Assembly: GCF_027594785.1 (NCBI RefSeq)
Contig: NZ_CP075584.1
Span: 1,984,001 to 2,048,000 of the forward strand
Reading direction: 5' to 3'
DNA from: Cryobacterium breve
GTDB taxonomy: Bacteria; Actinomycetota; Actinomycetes; Actinomycetales; Microbacteriaceae
DNA length: 64,000 bases
Position numbers and translations under genes: made by a program. Position 1 is the first letter of the stretch, and every line of letters begins with the position of its first letter. The notes under the pieces were generated by a model. That model had not been told where the DNA came from. It ran no database searches and saw only the letters and a program-made list of their open reading frames with translations. Positions 37,851 to 46,117 of this stretch are shown piece by piece.

Positions 37851-38450
37851 ATGACAGATTTTCGGACTGAGACGAGCATCGGCGACCGCATCCAGGCCAT
37901 CCGGAAACACCGCGGCATCCGCACCACGAAAAGAGCTCGCGGACACGATCCCCGGCGACAACGTGACCGAGGCGATCCTGCAGAACATCGAAGCCGGCCG
38001 GAAGAGCGACCTCGCCGTCAGCCAGCTGCTGAACATCGCCCACGCCCTCGGCGTCTCCCCCTGTTCCTCCTCGCCCCCGTCGGCCGCCCGGCTGACACCC
38101 TCGACCTGCCCAACCTCAGCTTGGCGTTCGACGGCATGACCGTCGTCGAATTCGACGCCTGGATCTCCGGCGAGACCGACGGCGCCTACCGGTGGACCAC
38201 AACCGACGAACGCTCCGAACGCACCCAACTACAAGCCATGCGCGAGCTCGACGCGCTCATCAGAGAACGCAACCGGCTCGTCAGCAACCTCCAGGTCGAA
38301 GCCACACTGAACACGGCCGCCGGCGACAACGACACCGGCCAGCCGTGGAACACCACCCCGGAACGCCTGAACGAAGCCAACCGACGCATCAACCAACTGT
38401 CCTCGTACCTGGCCTCGGCCGGGTGGAAGCTCGACGGCTGGGCTCATTGA
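37851..38450 (+). CDS. XRE-family repressor of the island (two compensating frameshifts)
   Basis: The N-terminal helix-turn-helix starts TSIGDRIQAIRKHRGIRTTK. After an extra A near 37931 it continues in the next frame as ELADTIPGDNVTEAILQNIE then AGRKSDLAVSQLLNIAHALG, and returns after a lost C near 38062 with LFLLAPVGRP. The C-terminal part has LSLAFDGMTVVEFDAWISGE and a helical RELDALIRERNRLVSNLQVE. About 200 residues. It lies between excisionase and integrase and is probably the regulator of excision. The two frame errors lie in an A4 and a C5 run, so the gene is likely intact. Confidence 0.82.
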   Translation: MTDFRTETSIGDRIQAIRKHRGIRTTKRARGHDPRRQRDRGDPAEHRSRPEERPRRQPAAEHRPRPRRLPLFLLAPVGRPADTLDLPNLSLAFDGMTVVEFDAWISGETDGAYRWTTTDERSERTQLQAMRELDALIRERNRLVSNLQVEATLNTAAGDNDTGQPWNTTPERLNEANRRINQLSSYLASAGWKLDGWAH

Positions 38451-38610
38451 TGTGCGACGGGAGCCATGGACAAGAGCAGGGGCGTCCCACGACGAGAAAC
38501 GCCGTGTCACCCATGTGGGGCAAGATCGTCGGTGGAACGCGGAGACGCTGCCAGCGTCTCCGCAGCATCGCTGACGGGCGCAGAGCGCGGAACTTGTAGG
38601 GAGGCCGAGG

Positions 38611-39765
38611 ATGGTGCGACCGCGAACACCAATCAGTAACTACGGGACACTGAGCGTGAAGGAGGTGTCCCCCGGCAGGTGGCGGGCGCGCACGCGCTAC
38701 CGATTCGACGATGGGACTCTCCGTCAGATCGAACGGTTCGCAACCACTCGAGCGCGGGCCAGGATCGCGCTGCAGACGGCGCTCGACAACGCGACGGCGA
38801 GCAGGTCCCTCGAGGTGAATCGACAGACGTCACTGGCACACCTGGCCGATCGGTTCCTGGCAACGAAGGAGGACTGTGCGCCCCGCACGATCGATACCTA
38901 CCGCCAGACCATCGCCCACCACATCAAGCCGAAGATCGGTGCTCTCACCGTGGCTGAGGCGACAACGGAGCGGCTCGGACGGTTCATCAGCGAGATCACC
39001 GCATCGTGCGGGCCGGGCGCCGCGAAGGCCTGCCGCGCCGTACTCTCGGGCATGATGGGCGTCGCCGCACGGTCCGACGCGGTCATCGTGAATCCCGTCC
39101 GGGAGATCGGCAATATCACCCGGCGTCGCCAGGGCGCAACGGCCGTCCCCGTTCAAGATCTACCCGACCTGCTCGAGGCCGTCCGGCGCGACGAGCGCCT
39201 CAACGAGTTGGACCAGGCCGACGTGGTAGTGTTCCTCGCCGGCACGGGATGCCGCCTGGGCGAGGCGCTGGCCCTGAGATGGTCGGCCTTTGACCCCGAA
39301 GCGGGCACGATCAGCATCGAGGCGAACGTCGTTCGTGCGCACGGTCGGGGCCTCCTGCTCCAGGACCATCCCAAGACAAAGGCCGGCGCGCGCACGATCT
39401 CGATCCCGAACTCGCTCCGGGTCCTCCTGATGGAGCGGCAGGGGCGGATCCGGGTACGCAGCGAGTATGACCTCGTGTTCCCGACGGTGCGCGGAAACAT
39501 CCGCGATCCGCGGAACACGTCACGGGACTGGCGCGACGCGCGCGACCGCCTCGGCTACCCGAAGGTGACGACGCACAGCTTCCGGAAGACGGTCGCGACG
39601 GCACTGGATCACTCCGGCCTGAGCGCCCGCGAGATCGCTGATTACCTCGGTCATGAGAACCCGTCGCTGACGCAGGACGTCTACATGGCCAAGAGCACAG
39701 GAGGCACAAAAGCCGCCAAGGCACTCGACGTGATGATTGTCCCTAAATCCAAAGTGCGGGGTTAG
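38611..39765 (+). CDS. tyrosine-type site-specific integrase
   Basis: This intact 384-residue integrase catalyses insertion and excision at the tRNA-Met att site. An Arg-rich N-terminal arm-binding domain is followed by a SAM-like core-binding domain (RFLATKEDCAPRTIDTYRQT) and the catalytic domain with GTGCRLGEALALRW (first Arg, about residue 213), THSFRKTVATALD (His-x-x-Arg), LGHENPSLTQDVYM (His and the Tyr nucleophile). The ATG at 38611 follows GGGAGGCCGAGG. The stop codon falls inside one of the GTGCGGGG repeats and the tRNA terminator follows at once, the classical arrangement of an integrase abutting its att site. Confidence 0.95.
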   Translation: MVRPRTPISNYGTLSVKEVSPGRWRARTRYRFDDGTLRQIERFATTRARARIALQTALDNATASRSLEVNRQTSLAHLADRFLATKEDCAPRTIDTYRQTIAHHIKPKIGALTVAEATTERLGRFISEITASCGPGAAKACRAVLSGMMGVAARSDAVIVNPVREIGNITRRRQGATAVPVQDLPDLLEAVRRDERLNELDQADVVVFLAGTGCRLGEALALRWSAFDPEAGTISIEANVVRAHGRGLLLQDHPKTKAGARTISIPNSLRVLLMERQGRIRVRSEYDLVFPTVRGNIRDPRNTSRDWRDARDRLGYPKVTTHSFRKTVATALDHSGLSAREIADYLGHENPSLTQDVYMAKSTGGTKAAKALDVMIVPKSKVRG

Positions 39766-39797
39766 TGGCTTTCAAAGTGCGGGGTTTATGCGGGGTT
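39748..39797. repeat. GTGCGGGG arm-type repeats at the right end, overlapping the integrase stop
   Basis: Copies AAAGTGCGGGGTTA (39751-39764), CAAAGTGCGGGGTTT (39773-39787) and a shorter ATGCGGGGTT (39788-39797) lie 55-100 bp from attR. The same motif lies inside attL (7591-7656) and left of attL (7374-7395). They are candidates for integrase or excisionase arm-type binding sites. Confidence 0.6.
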
Positions 39798-39814
39798 GGC
39801 CTCTGGAGGGCGAA

Positions 39815-39848
39815 AAAATACCCCGGACTTCCGCAGAAATCCGGGGTT
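39815..39848 (-). terminator. Rho-independent terminator of tRNA-Met
   Basis: On the minus strand the tRNA is followed by a CCCCGGATTT/AAGTCCGGGG-type stem with one mismatch, then a run of T. It is almost the same as the relic hairpin at 7420-7448. It could also stop the convergent integrase transcript. Confidence 0.75.
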
Positions 39849-39850
39849 TT

Positions 39851-39889
39851 TGTAGCGGGAGCGGGAATTGAACCCGCGACACCACGATT
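39851..39889 (-). repeat. right attachment site (attR) within tRNA-Met
   Basis: This 39-bp stretch is identical to 7452-7490 and covers the 3' half of the intact tRNA-Met up to the base before the anticodon. Integration here regenerates a whole tRNA at this end and leaves a partial copy at the other. Confidence 0.88.
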
Positions 39890-39926
39890 ATGAGCCGTGT
39901 GCTCTAACCAACTGAGCTACCCCGCC
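39853..39926 (-). tRNA. tRNA-Met (anticodon CAT)
   Basis: The 74-nt cloverleaf reads from 39926: acceptor GGCGGGG paired with TCCCGCT (two G-U pairs), D stem GCTC/GAGC, anticodon stem CACGG/TCGTG with loop CTCATAA, T stem GCGGG/CCCGC. No CCA is encoded. CAT gives Met (elongator-like by its acceptor); an Ile-2 identity by lysidine modification cannot be excluded. It is the integration target of the island. Confidence 0.92.
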
Positions 39927-39959
39927 ACGACCTGCCGGCCTCACGACCGCCCAAGCCTG

Positions 39960-40031
<72 letters not shown>

Positions 40032-40112
40032 AGAACTTCTTTTCAGAAGTTGCGCCCTGAATTTCGGCAACCGGTAAACATTATCATCTCCGCCGGCCTC
40101 CCCGTGACCGTT

Positions 40113-41990
40113 TCACCCAACGGGCACGAGCACCCCGGGAAGCGCCCACGCCGTGAACGACGGGCCGGGCGCTGTGAGGCGGATGCCGCCGGTCGCGCCC
40201 ACGAGCTCGGCGCCGCCGAGAAGCCGCGTCGCGGCATCCGCCCCCGTCAGCGCCCCGGCAGGCAGAGACACCGCGCCAGGCGCCCGCGCCGCCAGCACGA
40301 GCACGGACTCGTCGGCCGTTTCGCGCACGAAGACGAGCACGTCGTCGTCGACGTGCAGCCAGCGCATCGAGCCTCCGTTGAGGGCCGGGTGACCGGTTCG
40401 CAGGTGGATCAGGGCGGCGTAGAGGTCGATCGTCTCCGCGACGGCCGGCTCCCCCGTGCTCGCCCAGGGCATCGGCGTGCGCGAATGCTCGCCGTCGTCT
40501 CCGGTGAGGCCGAACTCGTCCCCGGCGAAGATCACCGGGATGCCGGGCAACGTCACCGAGAGACCGAAGGCCACCGGCACGGTTCCGGCCAGGGCGTGGG
40601 TGCGGAAACGCGGCGTGTCGTGGGTGTCGAGGGCGTTCATCGTGGCGAGCCGCGTGCGCCAGGGGAACCCGGCGGTGAAGCGACGATGCGCTTCGACGAA
40701 CTGCACCCCGGTGTACTGCGGAATCGTGCCGTAGGGCAGCCCGAAGAACGACGACGGGCTGTTCGGCTTCGAAAGCCAGCCCCAGACCGGGCGCGTGAAG
40801 TTCGCGTAGGTCATCGCGCCGTGCCAGGCGTCGCCCTGGAAGTCGCTCGCGGCGTCGTTGGTGCTCTCCCCGAGCAGGATCGTGTCGGGGTTGACGTCGA
40901 TCATGGTTCGGCGGATGGTCTGGCGCACTTCGGCGTTGAGGTCGTCGCCGAGCATCCGCCCGGTCATGTTGGCCACGTCGATGCGCCAGCCGTCGAGGCT
41001 GTACGGCGGTTCGAGCCAGTGCGTGACAACGGAGTCGGGGCCCTCGATGAAGCGCCGGCGGAGCTCGGCCGAGGCCCAGTTGAACTTGGGCAGGCTGCGC
41101 GCGCCGAGCCAGGAGGCATAGTCGTCGTGCTCGTCGTCGAGCCAGTAGTAGAAGGCGCTTTCGGGGGCCGCCGGGGCGTGGTGCGCGGCCCGGAACCAGT
41201 CGTGCCGGTCGCCGGAGTGGTTGGTGGTGAGGTCTCCGATCACCCGGAGGCCGCGCGCGTGCGCGGCACCGACGAGCCTGACCAGGGCCTCGTCGCCGCC
41301 GAGGAGGGGATCGACCTCGGTGAAGCTCGCCGCGTCGTAGCGGTGGTTGGACGCGCCGGGGAACACCGGGGTCAGGTAGACGAGGGTGACGCCGAGCCGG
41401 GCGAGGTGGTCGAGGTGGTCGATCACGCCGTCGAGGTCACCGCCGTAGAACTGGTGCGACCGACCGGGCTGTTTCTGGTCGACATCGTCGCTCCAGTCCG
41501 CCGGGATGGCCCATGCGGGCGTGTCCCGCTCGTCGGCCTCCGCGGACCGGCCGAACCGGTCAGGGAAGACCTGGTACATCACGGTCGACTGCGCCCACTC
41601 GGGCGGCGGAGTAAACGTGACGAGCTTGAAGTCCTCCGAGTCGAGTGTCTCGATGGAGTGCACACCGCTCGCGTTCAGCCAGGCGTGGCCGCCGTCGGCC
41701 AGCGTGAGGAGGAACCGGTAGCCATGCACCGGGTTCTCCACGAGCACCTCGGCTTCCCACCACTGGGCTCCGTCGACCCACTGAGTGCCGTCGAGCGTGC
41801 CGAGCACGTGCGCGGCACTGAATCGCGGCTCCCGGTCGGGGTTGGACCGTGCGTACACGGCGCCGACCGCGCCGAACTGCCGGGGAATGCGCACCCGCAC
41901 CCGCACGGTCTCCCCGAGCGCGGGCGTCTGGGTGGAGACGTAAAGCGGCGACCCGTCGTGGTGGGGCTCGGCATGGGGCGGCAGGCGCAT
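40113..41990 (-). CDS. GH13 alpha-amylase/cyclomaltodextrinase-like glycosidase
   Basis: This is an alpha-glucan-degrading enzyme of glycoside hydrolase family 13, about 625 residues. An N-terminal beta domain (residues 1-110) precedes the barrel: TVMYQVFPDRFGRS, VTLVYLTPVFPGASNHRYDA, GLRVIGDLTTNHSGDRHDWF (region I), DGWRIDVANMTG (region II with the Asp nucleophile), NPDTILLGES (Glu acid/base) and NALDTHDTPR (Asp stabiliser). Order and motifs fit neopullulanase/maltodextrin glucosidase types acting in the cytoplasm. The ATG at 41990 separates it from the malG frame, into which the open frame artificially continues. It is last in the malEFG operon and would cleave imported maltodextrins. Confidence 0.9.
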   Translation of the reverse strand: MRLPPHAEPHHDGSPLYVSTQTPALGETVRVRVRIPRQFGAVGAVYARSNPDREPRFSAAHVLGTLDGTQWVDGAQWWEAEVLVENPVHGYRFLLTLADGGHAWLNASGVHSIETLDSEDFKLVTFTPPPEWAQSTVMYQVFPDRFGRSAEADERDTPAWAIPADWSDDVDQKQPGRSHQFYGGDLDGVIDHLDHLARLGVTLVYLTPVFPGASNHRYDAASFTEVDPLLGGDEALVRLVGAAHARGLRVIGDLTTNHSGDRHDWFRAAHHAPAAPESAFYYWLDDEHDDYASWLGARSLPKFNWASAELRRRFIEGPDSVVTHWLEPPYSLDGWRIDVANMTGRMLGDDLNAEVRQTIRRTMIDVNPDTILLGESTNDAASDFQGDAWHGAMTYANFTRPVWGWLSKPNSPSSFFGLPYGTIPQYTGVQFVEAHRRFTAGFPWRTRLATMNALDTHDTPRFRTHALAGTVPVAFGLSVTLPGIPVIFAGDEFGLTGDDGEHSRTPMPWASTGEPAVAETIDLYAALIHLRTGHPALNGGSMRWLHVDDDVLVFVRETADESVLVLAARAPGAVSLPAGALTGADAATRLLGGAELVGATGGIRLTAPGPSFTAWALPGVLVPVG

Positions 41991-42004
41991 CGTGCCGAGT
42001 GCTC

Positions 42005-42914
42005 TTACTTGACCGAGCCGGCGGTCAGCCCGCCGACGATGTACTTCTGCAGGAACAGGAACAGGGCCATCACCGGGAGCGCCGCGAGCACGGCCCCGGC
42101 GGCGAACACCGAGTAGTTGCTCGAGAATTCCTGGGACACGAACTGGTAGAGGCCGACGGCGAGGGTCTGCTTCTCGGGCGTGATGAGCACGATGCTCGCG
42201 ATCACGAACTCGTTGGTCGTACCGACGAAGGAAAGCAGGCCGACGACGGCGAGGATCGGGGCGACGAGCCTCAGGATGATCGTGAAGAAGATCCGGGCGT
42301 GGCCGGCGCCGTCGATCTTGGCCGCCTCGTCGATCGAGGCGGGGATCGTATTGAAGAAGCCGTACATCAGGTAGGTGTTCACGCCGAGGGCGCCACCGAG
42401 GTAGACCATGATCAGCCCGATCTGGGTGTCGAGGCCGATCGCGGGGAAGATGTCCGAGATGCCGCTGAGCAGCAGGAAGATCGCGACGACCGCGAGGAGC
42501 CTGCGGGAACATCTGCACGAGGACGAGCATCAGCAGGCCGGCCCGACGCCCGCGGAAGCGCATGCGGGAGAAGGAATACGCCGCGAGCGCTCCGAGGAAC
42601 ACGGTGCAGACCGAGGTGATCGTGCCGATCAGGAGCGTGTTGCCGTACCAGGCGGCGTAGGGCTGCTGCGGCAGGTTGAACAGGGTCGTGTAGCTGCCGA
42701 GGTCGATCTCGTTGAAAAGGCCGTTCGCGGTGATCAGGGTGCCGCCCGGATGCAGCGACGCGGAGAGCACATAGAGGAGCGGGAAGGCGGAGAAGACCAC
42801 CATGACGGCGCCGACGAGGTGCCGCCAGCCGGTGCGGGAGAACCACCGGCCGAAGTTGAACGGTCGTTTGGTCGGGATGTACAGGTCACTGGTTTCGGGG
42901 GCTGCGATTCGCAT
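42005..42914 (-). CDS. malG: maltose/maltodextrin ABC transporter permease MalG (frameshift near 42505)
   Basis: This permease is about 302 residues once joined. The N-terminal half carries HLVGAVMVVFSAFPLLYVLS, GNTLLIGTITSVCTVFLGAL and RMRFRGRRAGLLMLVLVQMF. After an extra base near 42505 the other frame gives LLAVVAIFLLLSGI and GVNTYLMYGFFNTIPASIDE followed by AAKIDGAGHARIFFTIILRL, the EAA coupling loop. The C-terminus is YIVGGLTAGSVK, the usual MalG ending. It starts 1-2 bp from the malF stop. It works with MalF as the channel; the ATPase (MsmX/MalK type) is not in this window. Confidence 0.88.
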
Positions 42915-42915
42915 C

Positions 42916-44538
42916 TCAGTTCAACTCCTCTAGCGCCTTGGTCTGTTTGAAGCTGATGATCGACACGAGCGCGACCAGCAGGAAGATGATGATCGAGAAC
43001 GCGCTCGCGAGCCCGTAGTCGCGGCTCGCGCCGACGAAGGCGACCTTGTAGACCATCGAAATGAGGATGTCGGTGGCTCCGACGTTGACGCCGGCCGTGA
43101 CGTCGCGGGGACCGCCGCCGGTGAGCATGTAGATCAGGTTGAAGTTGTTGAAGTTGAACGCGAACGAGGAGATCAGGAGCGGCGCGACCGAGACGAGCAG
43201 CAGCGGGAGCTTGATCAGCCGGAACACCTGCCAGGGCCTTGCCCCGTCCACGGTCGCGGCCTCCTGGATCTCGGTCGGAATCGACTGCAGCGCCCCGGTG
43301 CAGACCAGGAACATGTAGGGGAAGCCGAGCCAGAGGTTGACGAAGATGATGCTGAACTTCGCGAGCCATTCGTTGGTCAGCCAGGGGATGTCCGCCCCGC
43401 CGAAGAGCACCTGGTTCACGAAGCCGAACTGCGGGTTGAGCATGCCCGCCCAGACCAGGGCGGAGAGGAAGGCCGGGAAGGCGTACGGCAGGATCATTAC
43501 CACCCGATAGACGTTGCGTCCACGCATCCGCAGGTCGTTGAAGACGATCGCGAGGAACAGGCCGAGCCCGAAGGTGGTCAGCACCGAGAGCAAGGCGAAG
43601 GCGAAGGTCCACAGGGTGACGCTGATCAGCGGACCGCGGATCGACTCGGAGCCGAAGGCGTGCACGAAGTTCGCGAAGCCCACCTCGACCTTCCAGCCGG
43701 GGAGCAGTTCCTCACCGCTCGGCGCCACGAAGGAGCCGGTCTTGCCGTTGTCGGCGTAGACGACGCCCGTGCTGCTGTTCGTCATCGTGCCGTCGGCGGC
43801 CGAGTAGACCAGGTCGGAGACGTAGAGGTAGGCGCTCGACCCGTCCGGGGTGCGGAGGGACCCATCGTTCGGGTCGTCCGAGACGGGGACGGAGAGCGCG
43901 GCGATGGCCTGCTGCTGGGCGACGATGTCGGCGAAGCGGAGCGAGGTGTAGCCGGCGAGGCCGGTGGCCTTGCCCGCGGCATCCGTCGTCGCGTCTGTGA
44001 CGACCCGGAGGGGGCTCGTCGCCGAGCCGACGCTCACGGCGCCGTCGGGATCGGTGACGAGGAAGCTGAACTCGCCGGACTGTTCGAGCACGGTGAGGCC
44101 GTAGCTCGGGGAGTCGGGAACGCGTTCCTGCGAGGAGACGATGAGTGCGTTGACCGCGTCGGCCTTGGTGCTGTTGTGGCCCGTGCCGTAGTTGGTGAAG
44201 GCGATGTAGCCGGAGTAGCCGATCACGAAGATCTGGAAGATGAGGAGGAAGATCAGCCCGGGCGCGAGGTACTTGGCCGGGAGTTTCTGGTGACTGAAGT
44301 AGATCCAGTTGACGACCAGGGTAACGAAGGCCACGAGGCCGACGACGACCCAGTCCTGCTTCATCACGAGCACGAAGAGGGCGTAGACGCTGATCGCGTC
44401 GACGATGCCGAGAAGCACGATCTTGACGAGGAGCACCTTGACCCCGGCGGAGGCGGCCTCGGCGACCCGGGCGGCCCGCCGGGAGCGTTTCGTCTGCCGG
44501 AGCTGCGCCGCGTCCTGTTCGGTGCGTGGTGTGGTCAT
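42916..44538 (-). CDS. malF: maltose/maltodextrin ABC transporter permease MalF
   Basis: This 540-residue permease has several N-terminal helices and a large extracytoplasmic domain (about residues 110-290, with PDSPSYGLTVLEQSGEFSFL), the MalF hallmark. Then come VTLWTFAFALLSVLTTFGLG and VMILPYAFPAFLSALVWAGM, and the EAA loop region EIQEAATVDGARPWQVFRLI. The ATG at 44538 is chosen because upstream residues translate low-complexity intergenic DNA. It lies between malE and malG; a hairpin and repeat array separate it from malE. Confidence 0.9.
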   Translation of the reverse strand: MTTPRTEQDAAQLRQTKRSRRAARVAEAASAGVKVLLVKIVLLGIVDAISVYALFVLVMKQDWVVVGLVAFVTLVVNWIYFSHQKLPAKYLAPGLIFLLIFQIFVIGYSGYIAFTNYGTGHNSTKADAVNALIVSSQERVPDSPSYGLTVLEQSGEFSFLVTDPDGAVSVGSATSPLRVVTDATTDAAGKATGLAGYTSLRFADIVAQQQAIAALSVPVSDDPNDGSLRTPDGSSAYLYVSDLVYSAADGTMTNSSTGVVYADNGKTGSFVAPSGEELLPGWKVEVGFANFVHAFGSESIRGPLISVTLWTFAFALLSVLTTFGLGLFLAIVFNDLRMRGRNVYRVVMILPYAFPAFLSALVWAGMLNPQFGFVNQVLFGGADIPWLTNEWLAKFSIIFVNLWLGFPYMFLVCTGALQSIPTEIQEAATVDGARPWQVFRLIKLPLLLVSVAPLLISSFAFNFNNFNLIYMLTGGGPRDVTAGVNVGATDILISMVYKVAFVGASRDYGLASAFSIIIFLLVALVSIISFKQTKALEELN

Positions 44539-44578
44539 CGTTGTCCGCTTTCTCGGGTGCAGGTGGTGCTGGTGAGGG

Positions 44579-44611
44579 GATGCCCGTCCGCGGGGGCCGG
44601 GGACGGGCATC
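44579..44611. promoter_or_regulatory. intercistronic hairpin between malE and malF
   Basis: GATGCCCGTCC and GGACGGGCATC pair perfectly over 11 bp around an 11-base G/C-rich loop. It lies after malE and its repeat array and 41 bp before malF, on the presumed common transcript. Such stems often protect the binding-protein mRNA or reduce read-through to the permeases. There is no T-run, so it is not a plain terminator. Confidence 0.6.
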
Positions 44612-44616
44612 CGTCG

Positions 44617-44697
44617 TGCTGTGGTGCTGTGGTGCTGTGGTGCTGTGGTGCTGTGGTGCTGTGGTGCTGTGATGCTGTGATGCTGTGGTGCTGTGGT
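44617..44697. repeat. tandem array of nine TGCTGTGGT 9-mers
   Basis: Nine nearly perfect copies of a 9-bp unit (two with TGCTGTGAT) fill the space between the malE stop and the intercistronic hairpin. Unit length and regularity suggest replication slippage, so copy number may vary between strains. It resembles the more degenerate tract at 15558-15640, also next to a binding-protein gene. Confidence 0.88.
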
Positions 44698-44703
44698 GCT
44701 TCG

Positions 44704-45942
44704 TTACTTGATGGCGGCCTGGATGTCGGCGGTCATCTTCTGCCACAGGGCGACCGGGTCACCCTTCTGGGAGATGATCGCGGCTTCGGTGACGCCCCAG
44801 AACTGCCAGACCTTGCCCATCTGCGGGATGCTCGGCATCGGGACGGCCGTGGCCGCGACCTTGCCGAAGCCGGCGGTGATCGGGTCGGAGCTGGCTGCCT
44901 CGAAGGCCGCGGTGTTGGCCGGGGCCCGCCCGCCGACCTTGTAGAGGGCGGTCTGCACCTTTTCGCTGCCGATGTAGTTGACCAGGAACTCGTTCGCGGC
45001 GAGGGCGTTCTTGCTCTTGGCGCTCACGACGAAGCCCTGCACGCCGACGAACGGCTGTGCGGTCTGGCCGCCGGCCGAGGGGATCGGGTCGACCGCGACA
45101 GTGATGCCGGCCTTCTGGGCGTCCGGGACGTTCCACGGGCCGGTGATCAGGAAGGGCGAGGCGCCGGCGAGGAACTTCTCCTTGGCGATGTCGCTCGTGA
45201 CGTTGAGGCTCAGGTTGCCCGCTGCGCCCTGGGCGCCGAGCCAGGTCGCGAAGCCCTCTCCGCCGGCGTTGCCGATGGACAGGTCGTTGGCGTTGTAGCT
45301 TCCGTCGGCGTTGGTGCCGAAGACCGGGGCGCTGAAGGAGGTCTGGAACGGGTACAGGTGGTACGGGTCGGCGTCCGGGCCGAGCTGCACGAGGTACGGG
45401 AACTCGGTGCCGGCGGCCTTGCCCGCTGCGACCATGTCGTCGTAGCTGGCGGGAGCGGTCGGCGCGAGCGCGGTGTTACGGAGGAGCGCGATGTTCTCGA
45501 TGGAATACGGCACGCCGTAGGTCTTGCCCTCGACGCTCATCGCCGTGACAGCGACCTTCTGGTAGTTGGCGGCGGTGTCGCCGAGTTCGACCGGCTGCAC
45601 GACGCCGTTGGCGACGAAGTTGCCGAGCCAGTCGTGGGCGGCGATCGTGATGTCCGGGCCCTTGTCGGTGGGGACCTGGGCGACGAACTCGTCCTGAATC
45701 TTCGTGAAGTCCTTCTGGACCAGCTTCACCTCGACGCCGGTCTCCTGGGTGAACGCCGCGGCGGCATCCTTGAGCACGGGGGCGCGGTCGGCGTCGACCC
45801 AGACGGTCAGGCTACCGGTTCCGGCGGCGGCGGTGGCGCTCGCTGTGGAGGTGGCCCCTCCACCCGAACAGCCGGTCAGGGCCAGTGTCGCGGCCGCCAG
45901 TACGGCGCCGGCGGCAAGCAGGGCTTTCTTCTTCACCATCAT
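44704..45942 (-). CDS. malE: maltose/maltodextrin-binding lipoprotein MalE
   Basis: This 412-residue extracellular binding protein has signal MVKKKALLAAGAVLAAATLA and lipobox LTGC. The mature part has SLTVWVDADRAPVLKDAAAA, FTQETGVEVKLVQKDF, DITIAAHDWLGNFVANGVVQ, YGVPYSIENIALLRNTAL and FLVNYIGSEKVQTALYKVGG, all characteristic of maltose-binding family 1 proteins. A LacI-type operator lies 34 bp upstream of the start. It delivers maltodextrins to MalFG and is the first gene of the minus-strand operon malE-malF-malG-amylase. Confidence 0.92.
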   Translation of the reverse strand: MMVKKKALLAAGAVLAAATLALTGCSGGGATSTASATAAAGTGSLTVWVDADRAPVLKDAAAAFTQETGVEVKLVQKDFTKIQDEFVAQVPTDKGPDITIAAHDWLGNFVANGVVQPVELGDTAANYQKVAVTAMSVEGKTYGVPYSIENIALLRNTALAPTAPASYDDMVAAGKAAGTEFPYLVQLGPDADPYHLYPFQTSFSAPVFGTNADGSYNANDLSIGNAGGEGFATWLGAQGAAGNLSLNVTSDIAKEKFLAGASPFLITGPWNVPDAQKAGITVAVDPIPSAGGQTAQPFVGVQGFVVSAKSKNALAANEFLVNYIGSEKVQTALYKVGGRAPANTAAFEAASSDPITAGFGKVAATAVPMPSIPQMGKVWQFWGVTEAAIISQKGDPVALWQKMTADIQAAIK

Positions 45943-45976
45943 TGGTGTGCCTCTCGTAGAACGAACAAATCAAAAG

Positions 45977-45990
45977 TGCAAGCGTTTACA
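45977..45990. promoter_or_regulatory. LacI-family operator upstream of malE
   Basis: TGCAAGCGTTTACA matches the TGxAAxCGxTTxCA palindrome of LacI/MalR/CcpA-type regulators with central CG. It lies in the malE promoter region, divergent from the glucosidase gene. The probable ligand-responsive repressor is encoded at 51755. Confidence 0.75.
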
Positions 45991-46073
45991 TTTCTAGTCG
46001 ATGGACTGTTGATTGGCAATTCAAAGCGCGATGGTATCTGAAAGTTTGTCGGAATCGTTTAAGTATGGATTTC

Positions 46074-46087
46074 TGCAAACGCTTTCA
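46074..46087. promoter_or_regulatory. LacI-family operator upstream of the alpha-glucosidase gene
   Basis: TGCAAACGCTTTCA is a full match to the same palindrome, 31 bp before the glucosidase ATG. With the site at 45977 it brackets the divergent promoter region, 97 bp apart, so one regulator could control both transcripts. Confidence 0.78.
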
Positions 46088-46117
46088 TGAGGGATTCCAT
46101 GCAGTAAAGTTTTGGTC

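Noticed and set aside
40050-46041. Very long open frames opposite the mal genes (plus strand, 40050-42116 and 43660-46041)
   Set aside because: They are antisense of well-recognised MalE, MalF and GH13 genes, have Arg/Gly/Val-rich composition and no domain; typical GC-rich shadow frames.
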